Source: Dioscorea cayenensis subsp. rotundata (taxonomy: Eukaryota; Streptophyta; Magnoliopsida; Dioscoreales; Dioscoreaceae). Taken from it: a stretch of DNA of 64,000 nucleotides. Under the pieces are notes generated by a model. It worked only from the letters and a program-made list of their open reading frames with translations. It had not been told where the DNA came from and did not search any database. Shown here in pieces: positions 49,945 to 64,000 of this stretch (position 1 is the first letter of the stretch; the number at the start of each line of letters is the position of its first letter). The stretch covers positions 21,820,285 through 21,884,284 of the forward strand of contig NC_052475.1 in assembly GCF_009730915.1 (NCBI RefSeq). Direction: 5' to 3'. The position numbers and the translations under genes were made by a program.

Positions 49945-50585
49945 CTTGATATTTATATATTTTGATAAAAATATTAATAATTTGTATGTGTATTACTAGC
50001 TGGTAAGAAATCAAGCTACGTTTGAACAGAGATAATTTTAGTTTCATATTATTTTTCACTTCAATCTAATTACTACTATTTACTAGAGTTAATGGGTTGA
50101 AATTCGGGCAAATGTCAATCAAGCATATACACACACAATTGGGACATTCTATATATTGATGTGTTTGACTAATTTTACCCATATTTTTTAGGAAAAAATT
50201 ATCATTAAAAATCAAACTTTGTAAACTATAAATCAATCAGCGGCTTGCTCCACTTTCTCAAATATAAATATATATATATATATATATATTCTGATAAAAT
50301 ATCAATAATTTGTATATGTATTAGTAGTAAGAAATCAAGAGAAGTTTGAAAAGAGATAATGTTAGTTTCATATTTTTCACTTCAATCTAATTACTACTAT
50401 TTACTAGAGTTAATGGGTTGAAATTCCTGCAAATGTCAATCAAGCATATACACACACAATTGGGACATTTATATTGGTGTGTTTGACTAATTTGATCTAT
50501 ATTTTTTAGGAAAAAAATTATCATAAAGAAAAATCAAACTTAGTAAATTATAAAGCCAATAAACCCAAAGCAAAATTATCATAAA
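49945..50585. repeat. 321-bp tandem duplication
   Basis: A unit containing TTACTAGAGTTAATGGGTTGAAATTC and CAAGCATATACACACACAATTGGGACAT occurs twice, with starts about 321 bp apart (for example AATGGGTTG at 50091 and 50412). The copies are very similar, so the event is recent. A 58-bp unit (ATCATAAAGAAAAATCAAAC...) is duplicated again at 50520-50635. Confidence 0.88.
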
Positions 50586-51053
50586 GAAAAATCAAACTTA
50601 GTAAATTATAAATCCATTAAATCCAAAGCAAAACACTAAAATTAACCCTAACTTATGACTACTTAAATTGGTCAAACAATATAGAAAAATATTCTTTTCT
50701 TGTGTTGGATCAAAAGCTTTGTATTCTGTTTACAGTGTTACTCAAGTTTAAAATGATATTCAAAATAGCAAGCAAATAACCTTTAAAAAATTTTGAAAAA
50801 AAAAAGAAAAGAATAGAAAAGAAAAACCTCAAATTTCTTATTATAGATCACAAGTTAAAGAAACAACCCTTCAATCCAGTGTCAACCTATAATTTCTTTA
50901 ATTCAGCCCTTTCTCCATGCCGTTATTGGCTCCAAAGACTAAGTCCTCATCCATAGAAAACAAAAACAAACAGAACCTCTTAATCTAAATAACAAGAAAT
51001 AAGAGTTCATTAAAACCACCAATGGTTGCAAGCCAAACTCAGATAACACCAAA

Positions 51054-51079
51054 CATGCATGCATGCATGCATGCATGCA
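51054..51079. repeat. (CATG)n repeat in the GLOX upstream region
   Basis: CATG units run without interruption about 80 bp before the start codon. The run contains overlapping CATGCA (RY-type) motifs, which are seed-regulator sites in plants, but a simple repeat is enough explanation. Confidence 0.7.
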
Positions 51080-51158
51080 AATAGAGAGGACGTAACCAAG
51101 TATTAATAAGAGCACGTAGACCCATTCCTTGATTGTGTTAATATTGTTCTTCATTATC

Positions 51159-53749
51159 ATGAAGACCTTATTCATCAAACACACCATTTTCCTTCTATCT
51201 TTCCTTCTAGTTACCACCTCTGTGGAGCCTTTCATCTTTAACTTTCTACCACCCTTCTTCAAGGCCCCTCTAGCTCTGCCATTGTTGCAACCTCCAACAC
51301 CAACAACAGAGCAACAAGTGATAAAGGTCGGTAATAAGGCTGCGGAGGCTGCGGTGGAGAATGGAGGTTCTTGGGAAGTCATTAAAGAGAACTCCGGTGT
51401 GTCGGCAATGCATTTGGTTATATTGAGGAATAACAAAGCTGTCTTCTTTGATGCTAGTGTAACCGGACCTTCACTCTTCCGTTTGCCTAAGGGACAGTGC
51501 CGTTTTGATACAAGGATAAAGAAAAAAGATTGTTGGGCTCATGGCATTGAAATGGACTTAGTTACTTATGATTTGCGCCCTATCAAGGCATGCATGCTTT
51601 TTTTTTTAAAAAAATTTCTTTTAAACACTTAATTAGAACATATATATGTAGAGCTGAATAACAAGTACACATAAACATTAAACAGTTTTTAATCCTTAAA
51701 AACAAAAATTAAAAAACAAGGTAAGATGAGATATGGTTGATAATTACTCATATAGAGTTGCTATTGCAGGTTGTAACAGATACTTGGTGTTCATCTGGGG
51801 CATTTGATGAGGATGGGAATCTAGTGCAAGCCGGTGGATGGAATGATGGAGGAAACGCTGTCCGAACCCTTGCTCCTTGTGACACCTGCAATTGGGTTGA
51901 GAACCCCAAAGGTCTTGCAGTCCAAAGATGGTAATAATAATAATAATAATTAGTGTTTTTAATTTTTTAGTTATTTTTATTTTAATTAATTATTAATCGT
52001 TTGTTTAAATAATTCAATTTCTTTAAACATAAGTTTGTAAAATACTAAAAATTATGTGGTTTTTTTTGCTACACGTGTGTTAGGCACAAAATAGCTAGGA
52101 CAATATCAAGAGAATTTTTTAAGAAAAAGAAAAACTCAATCACAAGCAACCAATTTTACATAGAAAAATTATTGGACACAAATCAACATATTTCAAACTG
52201 TAAATCAGTAAATTAATAGTTTCGAAAAATCTAATCTTCTATTTTTTTATATATCAGGATCATTAAATACTTTATTAACAATTTTATAAAATAAATCATT
52301 TATATCTTTTGTGTAATTTTTCTTTTTATTTCTACCAACCGCTAGTGGATACTTATAATTTTTTTTAAACATTATATTATTATTTTTAATTAATTTATGT
52401 AATTTATTTATTAAAAAAACACAATTTACTAAAATATAAATAATAATTATTATTAACATTAAAAATTGAACCATTTATATATTACTCAAAATTGCAACAA
52501 AAGCATAAACTTTCCTTGATTTTTTTTTATTTTTTTTAAAATGCATGACAGGTACTCATCCCAACAAGTTCTCCCGGACGGCCGGTTCATAATCATCGGC
52601 GGTCGCCGGCAAATGAACTTCGAATACCTCCCACCACCCGGCCAATCCAACAAGATAACCTACGACCTCCCTCTTCTCCAACAAACCACCGACGAAGTTG
52701 AGAACAACCTCTATCCATTCGTCCACCTCCTTCCCGACGGCAACCTCTTCATCTTCGCCAACAACCGTTCCATCCTCCTCGACCCACGCACCACCAAAGT
52801 CCTCCGCGAGTACCCCGTCCTCCCGGGCGGCTCCCGCAACTACCCAGCCTCCGCCGTCTCAGTCCTCCTCCCTCTCGACCTCAACCGCCAAGGCCGCAAA
52901 TCCCGCACCATCAGCGCCGAAGTCCTCATTTGCGGCGGTGCTCCTCACAACGCCGCCAAACTCGCCGCCGCTAAACCCCGAACTTTTCTCCGCGCTCTCC
53001 GCAGCTGCGGCCGCATCACCCCTACTCAACCCAACCCCACTTGGCGCACTGAGCTCATGCCTTCTCCTCGCGTCATGGGCGACGGCCTCCTCTTACCCAA
53101 CACCGACGTCCTTATCCTCAACGGCGCTCGCCGTGGCACTGCCGGCTGGTATTGGGCCACTGAACCAAACCCCCAACCCCTTCTCTACCACCCTCGTAAC
53201 CGCCGCCGCAACCGTTTCCAATCTCTCACTCCCACCACCATTCCCAGAATGTACCACTCCTCCTCCGCCGTCCTTCCTGACACCTCCATCCTCGTCGCCG
53301 GCAGCAATCCTATCCCCGCTTACAACACCACTCTCGGCTCTGACAACCCTTTCCCCACTGAAGTTAGACTTGAGAAGTTCTACCCACCTTACTTCAACCC
53401 TTCTTTTGATTCTCAACGACCCACACTCATCTCCGGCGGTGCTCCGTCTGACGTTAAGTATGGCCAGGCTTTTGCTTTGGAGTTCACAGTGACTGCAAAT
53501 ATCACCGCCGACGATGTTGATCTTAAGGTGACGATGTATACTCCGCCGTTTACTACTCATGCTGTGTCGATGAACCAGAGGCTTTTGATTTTGAGGATGA
53601 AAGGGTGGGAGTCTGCTGGTGAGAATAGGTACCGTGTTACTGTTTTTGCTCCGCCGGCGCCGGAGCTTGCTCCGGCTGGCTATTATATGACGTTTGTTGT
53701 CAACCATGGTGTGCCTAGCCATGCGGCTTGGATTAAGGTTCATAAATGA
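51159..53749 (+). CDS. Glyoxal oxidase / galactose-oxidase-like secreted copper radical oxidase
   Basis: Exons: 51159-51587, 51770-51930 and 52552-53749, giving 595 residues. The first intron has a GC donor (AAG|GCATGC) and AG acceptor; the second is GT-AG. An N-terminal signal peptide (FIKHTIFLLSFLLVTTSVE) sends it to the apoplast. The glyoxal-oxidase N-terminal propeller domain follows, then a C-terminal DUF1929 domain. By comparison with fungal glyoxal oxidase, all copper-radical residues are present: Cys in DTWCSSGAF, Tyr in MNFEYLPPP (the Cys-Tyr cofactor pair), Tyr-His in PRMYHSSSAVLP, and His in GVPSHAAWIKV near the end. The family oxidises aldehydes or alcohols with O2 and yields H2O2. 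The true substrate is unknown. Exon 3 is very rich in G/C-ending codons up to about 53450, then relaxes. Its other-frame ORFs are shadows. Confidence 0.93.
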
Positions 53750-54067
53750 TTACTTGTACGTACGTATAATAATTAACGTGCGTGCATGGAGTTTGTGAGC
53801 GGTACTGGTGCAACTTTGTTTTGATTTTTAGTGTGAGCTGATTAATTACTTGTGACACATTATAATTGATTTGATTCTACCAGATTGGTTTTTGGAATTT
53901 ATATATATGTTTATATTTACATGAAGCTTCATATATTGTAAAGATGACCGGCCCTGAGTTGTAAAGATAGGATAGCGAAAGGGGAAGGGTAAAAGATCCA
54001 ATTATTTCACCGATGGTATTATTTTTACACCGTTTATGCATTGCATATTTATATTAAATATTGTTTG
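53750..54067. other. GLOX 3' UTR and spacer
   Basis: AT-rich sequence between the stop codon and the first MITE. Nothing coding. Confidence 0.6.
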
Positions 54068-54075
54068 TTTGCATG

Positions 54076-54500
54076 TAGTGGTGTCAAATGAGTGAGCGCG
54101 GTGTAGGCCCATTACGGCCTGTGCAGTATGAGTGCTCGGATCAACAAGGCCCATCAACCACCAATAGGCCAACACATGGTCCGACCCGGTTATATTTATA
54201 TTTTTTTATTTTAAACCTCAACAATATTAAAAAAAATATTTTAAAATTACTAAAAAAATATAAAAAAATATCCTAAAATTAAAAAAATATAAAACTAAAG
54301 CCTTATTGACTAAAAAACAAAAAATATACCCAAAAAAATATAAAAAAAAAAAACTTGTATTTGACGTGCCAGGCCATGTTGGCCCAAAGCGGGTCGCGTG
54401 CCGTGCCTGGCCCGGGCACAGTATTGTAGCACCGTGCTTGAGCCAAGCACTGTCTAACTCATGCCAGACCCATGCCAGCATAACCTGTTTAACACCATTG
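54076..54500. mobile_element. hAT-type MITE, copy 1 of a tandem pair
   Basis: It starts TAGTGGTGTCAAA and ends TTTAACACCATTG, inverted repeats with three mismatches. TTTGCATG precedes it (54068-54075), and TTTG plus TTTGCATG follows. The interior matches copy 2: GCACGGCC/CCGGGCACAG-type GC-rich ends and an AAAATATAAAAAA core. Confidence 0.8.
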
Positions 54501-54512
54501 TTTGTTTGCATG

Positions 54513-55015
54513 TAGTGGTGTCAAACGGATCAGCACGGTCTAGGCACACTACGGCCTACGCACTATGCATGCTCGGGTCGGCACGGCCTACCAACCACCA
54601 ATAGGCAAACACATGGCCCGACCCATCGAGATAGAGACAGGCAAAAGAGGGATTTTCGTCGTTTGTGGATCACTCGTATAAATGCAGTAACTCGCGACAA
54701 CGGGGTTATATTATATTTATATTTTTTATTTTAAACTCCAAAAATATAAAAAAAAAAATCCTAAAATTGCTAAAAAAATATAAAAATATATCCTAAAATC
54801 TAAAAATATAGAACAAAAAATCTTATTGACTAAAAAAATAAAAAAATATACCAATAAAAAAGAAAAAACTTGCATTTGGCGTACCAGGCCATGCTGGCCC
54901 GAAGCGGGTCGTGGGCCGTGCCTTGCCCGGGCACAATACTGTAGCATCGTGCTTGGGCCAAGCACGACCCAACTCGTGTTGGGCTCAGGGTGGCACAGCA
55001 TGTTTGACACCACTA
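54513..55015. mobile_element. hAT-type MITE, copy 2 of a tandem pair
   Basis: It has perfect 13-bp terminal inverted repeats (TAGTGGTGTCAAA / TTTGACACCACTA) and 8-bp direct repeats TTTGCATG on both sides (54505-54512 and 55016-55023), the size made by hAT transposases. It is longer than copy 1 mainly because of about 85 extra bases at 54628-54711. It encodes no protein; the short frames within are incidental. Confidence 0.88.
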
Positions 55016-55193
55016 TTTGCATGTATAATTTATGGGTTAGATATAGGTCTTCTCACCTGTGGGGGAAATAATGGTTTCACCCCTTCAGAATTATAAAATA
55101 TGGAGTTTTTCTATGAGAACCGTAAGTCACCGTAATTAAAATATCTTTATATCTGTTATTTTGACAATCCTTAAAAGAGGAGGGCTTCTCACC

Positions 55194-56036
55194 AATGTTT
55201 TTAAAATCGGACGGCCGGACAGGCCGATCGGACAAGAAAAACCAGGAACCGGCCCATAGCTCGGTCCGGTTTTAGAATAATTGTTGACCAAATTTTGAAC
55301 TTGTCAAACCCGGCCAAACCCAGCGAACCGGCCGGTCGGACCAAAACCAGATCGAACCCGGTTTTCAATTTTATTTATTTATTTATTTATTTATTTTTAT
55401 TTTTTTAAGGACTTGGGGCATGAATTGGCTCTTTTTTTTCTTGATTTCATGATGCTCTTCGAGTCTTGATTTGTCGAAAATATTGTTTGGATTCTTGAAA
55501 TTTTGGAGTTTGGAGGTATGAGAAAATAAACAAAAGAAAAAACTTGTAAATTGTTTAAGAGGTATAGATCATTTAAGACTTATTTTATTTTATACTTTTA
55601 TTTTAATGGTAATGATGATCAAATATGAGAATTAAATTAAGCATACTTAGTTCTAGCTTTGTTTTGAATTTATTTTGTTCATGCCTTATCTCATCCTCAC
55701 ATAATTAGTAGTTTAATTAGTGGTTTAACTTATGTAGTTATCATCATTCATTTATGATTAATAGATTAAGAAATAAAAAGTTTAGGGAGTTGTATTTGTT
55801 GCTTTATCTAGATTAATTATTTGAATCTTCAACAATTTTGATAAAATCATAATGGTATTAAAATAAATATTTAAAATAATTATGATTAAAAATATGATAA
55901 AGTTTGTTATTATATATATATATTATTTATTTATGACATCATCCGGTCCGGCCAGAACGGGTCATCCGGTAGGACCGACTGACCCGTAACCTAAATATGG
56001 GACCGGTTTCCTATCCGGTCCGGTTTTAAAAACATT
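55194..56036. mobile_element. Non-autonomous DNA transposon with AATGTTTTTAAAA ends, 843 bp
   Basis: The ends AATGTTTTTAAAATCGGAC and GTCCGGTTTTAAAAACATT are inverted repeats. The subterminal regions are full of CCGGTCCGG-like palindromic phrases. GCTTCTCACC is directly repeated at 55184-55193 and 56037-56046, so the target duplication is 9 or 10 bp (one base is ambiguous with the terminus), fitting a Mutator-like element. The centre is AT-rich and has no transposase. Confidence 0.85.
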
Positions 56037-56721
56037 GCTTCTCACCTATTCGTAAATAAATAAATATATATATATATATATATTCACAGATTTTAGGATT
56101 AGTAGACTAGATTTTAAAATCACTTTGGTGAGCGATTGTGGGAAAATTTGAGCAAAAATATAAAAATCAACTAGTTTCACCAGGTATGAGGTATGTAAAA
56201 ATGATTTAGTCGCACCATGGAGTATAATTCATTCTAAGATATTTAAAAATATTTATTAGACTATTACGAAGTCTCTCCACTTCATAATTGTTTTATAAAT
56301 ATTTAGACTATTATTATTCATTCGAACAAATTGGAAAAATAAAAAAATCTGTCTTAAAGATGAGCTATATATATATATGTATGATGTGCAGATATATATC
56401 CTCATTTAATTTCTGAAAATCAAAATAAAAATTGTTTTATGACAGATTGTATTTGTTTATACGTGTTTAATGGCATTGTTGCGCTTCACGAATTCAATGA
56501 ATCCCTTTTTTTTTTCCCCCTTTTATGCAATCTTATAAATTAATAAATTATTTATCAAGGTAATATTAATTTCTTGCTGTGATGATATGTGGGTAGTGAC
56601 AAATTTTTTTTCCTTGACAATGTATTTGATTGTAGGAGTTGTAAGTCGGCAATTGAAGCTCCCAAATGTATCTTTCAAAGGTGCATACTGGGCTGGCATC
56701 TTAATGTTTTAAAAAACCAAT

Positions 56722-56753
<32 letters not shown>

Positions 56754-57091
56754 CATACACACTAGTTTGGGTCATAGAATTATTCACACATTCATACCTA
56801 AATAAAATAAAAAATAAAAAAATAATATTATTTTGATTTATTAAATTGGTATATATTTAAATTTTGCACAAATATATTCAGTCCTTTTAATTAGGAAAGT
56901 ATGATTTTAGTATTGATTTTTTTTTTTTTTTAAACCGAAGTGGATATAGGAAAATATATCACTGGAATAAGCATTAATATGGCTGGGTCAGTAGAAGCTC
57001 ATTGGAATGCTTCAACTTCACTAAATTTCTAGGAACCAGAGATTCAATAAAAGGAAAGAGTTAAATGGTCCACACTGAATATGTACATATA

Positions 57092-57136
57092 AAGGCAAAT
57101 TCAATGAATATTGTACATATTCATTGAATTTGCCTT
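57092..57136. repeat. Perfect 19-bp inverted repeat with 7-nt loop
   Basis: AAGGCAAATTCAATGAATA pairs exactly with 57118-57136 across TTGTACA. Confidence 0.9.
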
Positions 57137-58247
57137 AAATCTACTCTAATAAAATTAAAGATGAATGATTCCAATGAATTTCATTGTGAGGATGTGATGT
57201 TTATTTATTAGTTCTATAACCTAACTAGTATGCATAATAATTGCTGATGTAGACAGACTCTGATTGGTTCATTTGATAAAAAAAAATTGAGAATCAATTG
57301 TGAGACCATTTCGATCATTTTTCTTTGAACTGGTTTTAGTAAAACCTAACGAAGGCGCAGTGACTCAGTCGGTTGGAGTTGGAAACCAAATGAATTGTTC
57401 GGCTTTAAGAAATTAAAAATTAAATCTTAATTTAAACCAAAAATTGTAATTTTTGTTAAAAATTTAATAGTGAACTAAATTTGAAAAATTGGAACATAAA
57501 AATATGAATATGTGTCATGGAAAATTAAAGGACTTTTATTCTTATAATTTCAATTAATTTTGAAATTTAGAAACTTTGACCATTCTTAAAACTTAATTCT
57601 CCAACTCCAAAAGGTTTGAGATATTTAAAATTCTAAAGATTAATTTGTAATTTAAAAATATTTTAATTATTAAATTTCTAAAATTTAATCCTAAAATTAT
57701 AATAGTCTAACCCTCATTATTTTAAAAGGCATTTTCTTTTGACTCTAGAACATAAGTGGTGCATTATTTTTCTTTTCCATTCTCTCTTAAAAGTTTTAAG
57801 TTATAGATTCAATGTGATAGAACTCTTATAATTTAGTTCATTAAAGTTGTATGATTGGTCTTGGTTCAATTGTTTTGTCTTGTCTTTTTTTTTTTTAATA
57901 TAGGTTTTTTCATATAAAATTTTGTTTTATTTTTAAAATTTTATTTAATTATATTTCCAAAATTTTTCCAACAATTTCAAAACAAAAACTAGGTGATTTT
58001 TTAAAAAAGAAAAAAGAACAACATGAAATTCCTTTTTTTATGATTTAAATATTAAATTTAATTAATTATTTCTTATATTATTATAATTATATTTTATACC
58101 ATATTTTATCCTTATTAATTTTTATAATATATTTTTATTATTGACACCGATTTAATCCTGGGTCAATCACAATTAAACTCTCTAACCCCTACCCCTGAAC
58201 TTGGGCTTCACTTGGGTCACCACCCAGACATGGTCTAAAAACATTGA

Positions 58248-58378
58248 ATTACTTATGATGTTTATTTATTAATTCTAGAATTCCATTCCATTGGACTAAC
58301 ATGCATAAGAATTACTTATGATGTTTGTTTAATAATTCTAAAATCCTATTCCATTGGACTAGTATGCATAAGACTTAC
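58248..58378. repeat. 63-bp tandem duplication
   Basis: ATTACTTATGATGTTT...CCATTGGACTA...ATGCATAAGA occurs at 58248 and 58311 with few differences. A weaker related phrase occurs near 57190-57240. Confidence 0.75.
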
Positions 58379-59434
58379 TTGATCCATCCTAAATCAATTC
58401 CAAAAAACCATTTCATTGGATCAATGTTCCCATATAGCCTATATAAAGGTGTTAATAATTGGATCTAACCTCAAACTTAATTTGGTTTTATGTTGTAAGA
58501 AATATACAAATACTTTGGCCATCCCTAACAGTTTTAAATAGTTAAGAATTGATTATATATAGCTAAGTTTGGATTAAATGGGATAATTTGTGACTGTAAA
58601 TTAATGATTAACCTATTTAAGATGTATGAATGAGATAAATCTTAATAATTATTATATCAGATAGTGATATGTAATAAACTCCTTTTTTTATATTAATTAA
58701 TTTGTATGTATGAAATAAATTAGTATTTAAGTGGAATATATAATGGTATAAATGATCTAATCAAGTTGACAAATAAAATTAGACCAATCTATTTATACAA
58801 ATTAAATTTATAAAAAAATAAATTTAAATATCAAAGATCATAGGTTTGAATTTTATTCATGCAATAAAATAGATAATTGTTTTATTTCCCTCTCGATTCA
58901 TAGGATCCTATCCTTAATTGACACATATTTTTTTAATGGAAATAAATCTAATTTATAATTATTCGATAATTTGATTGCAGTGAATTTATATTGGGTTTTG
59001 CTCAAATTTATTTTGAAGTGATTTATTATTATTTTATTAAAAAAATGCAATAAATTAAAAGTTACAATGATATTACCGGTGTTTTAATTTTTTAAAATTC
59101 AAAATGGATTTCATAAGTTATATGAGAAATTTATGTTTGAAAGTTGGTCGTTGGAACCAAACTTTGGTATTATTAATATTAAAAAAAAAAAAAAAATCTG
59201 TACAGGGCTAGTTTGGTAAATTTACATCCACATCAATCGCCGGTGAAATGTCGAAACTACCCCTTTCACTCGTCGCTTCCTTTTCATGACTCCCAAAATC
59301 TCATCTTTCTTCGTCGTCTCTCTCTATCCACACCAGATAAACAAAGCTCTCTCCATCTCAATCCTCTCGAATTCGCTTCTCTTCGAAACCCTAGTTCGTT
59401 GTAGCTCGTCTGATTCGATTCTGGGAGCCGAGCT

Positions 59435-63797
<4,363 letters not shown>

Positions 63798-64000
63798 TTA
63801 TGTCTTGTGTTCAGTTATATGCTGATTGATACTCATTTCATAGTGGTATATATAGTTCTAACATAACTTCTATATGAGATCTTTTATCTTTTAAATTTCC
63901 TGTTTTATGATTTTCATGATTAAGCACCTTGGATGTCGTGGTTTTAGGTAAATGAGCATACAAGGACTCAGCATTCCCATGTGGATCTGTAATTGTTATT

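Larger units (their letters stand above)
56047..59200. other. AT-rich intergenic DNA upstream of the CK1 gene
   Basis: No gene is supported. It contains an (AT)n tract near 56728-56752, a perfect 19-bp hairpin at 57092-57136, and a 63-bp tandem duplication at 58248-58378. A phrase near 57345-57385 (GGCGCAGTGACTCAGTCGGTTGG) recalls a tRNA A box but has no partner box. Confidence 0.6.

Noticed and set aside
51054..51079. Cluster of RY-type seed-regulator sites before GLOX
   Set aside because: The overlapping CATGCA motifs are a by-product of a simple CATG repeat, so I kept it only as a repeat.
52698..53743. 264- and 216-codon frames overlapping the GLOX exon
   Set aside because: They are shadow frames created by the G/C-ending codons of the real gene, which has all its catalytic residues in the annotated frame.
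57345..57385. tRNA A-box-like phrase (GTGACTCAGTCGGTTGG)
   Set aside because: No B box or acceptor stem follows. At most it is a SINE scrap.

Overview
The window is nuclear DNA of a flowering plant. Evidence: genes split by GT-AG introns, several plant-type gene families (GT61 glycosyltransferase, SPEAR/TIE repressor, DREPP protein, ECT-type YTH reader), Copia and Gypsy-like LTR remnants, MITEs and a tRNA-type SINE, all in very AT-rich intergenic DNA. One long exon (52552-53749) has strongly G/C-ending codons, which is common in monocots, but the species cannot be fixed from the sequence. There are no CRISPR arrays, operons or other prokaryotic features. The block 25571-26570 is a 1000-base assembly gap.

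Layout, left to right. 1-540: GC-richer DNA that may be the 5' end of a minus-strand gene leaving the window. 2526-9890: a decayed Copia retrotransposon whose 5' LTR is split by a 1390-bp solo LTR of another family. 11151-11381 (-): a short DREPP/PCaP-like plasma-membrane protein. 11.6-18.0 kb: AT-rich intergenic DNA with a diverged ~165-bp tandem repeat. 18237-22990 (+): nine-exon YTH-domain (ECT) m6A reader. 25.6-29.0 kb: gap, a 610-bp element with a 9-bp target duplication, a tandem duplication and a second MITE. 30303-33572 (+): four-exon GT61 glycosyltransferase. 34328-40216 (+): nine-exon METTL5-type rRNA m6A methyltransferase. 40-47 kb: AT-rich spacer with palindromes and a SINE flanked by a perfect 17-bp target duplication. 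47021-47957 (+): SPEAR/TIE EAR-motif repressor with an apparent one-base frameshift. 48.8-50.6 kb: expanded TATG-type satellite, a perfect 36-bp palindrome and a 321-bp tandem duplication. 51159-53749 (+): three-exon glyoxal/galactose-oxidase-like enzyme with a GC-AG intron. 54.0-56.0 kb: two tandem hAT-type MITEs and an 843-bp element with a 9-10-bp target duplication. 59435-63797 (+): casein kinase 1, with a transposon-like insert in its tenth intron.

The genes are independent plant loci, not a pathway cluster. The only thematic pairing is an m6A reader (ECT) and an rRNA m6A writer (METTL5-like) about 11 kb apart, probably by chance. I found no convincing undescribed system. The strongest unusual signals are nested and tandem transposon insertions with readable target-site duplications, and several splice or frame oddities (GC donor, tandem donors, duplicated exon end, homopolymer frameshift).
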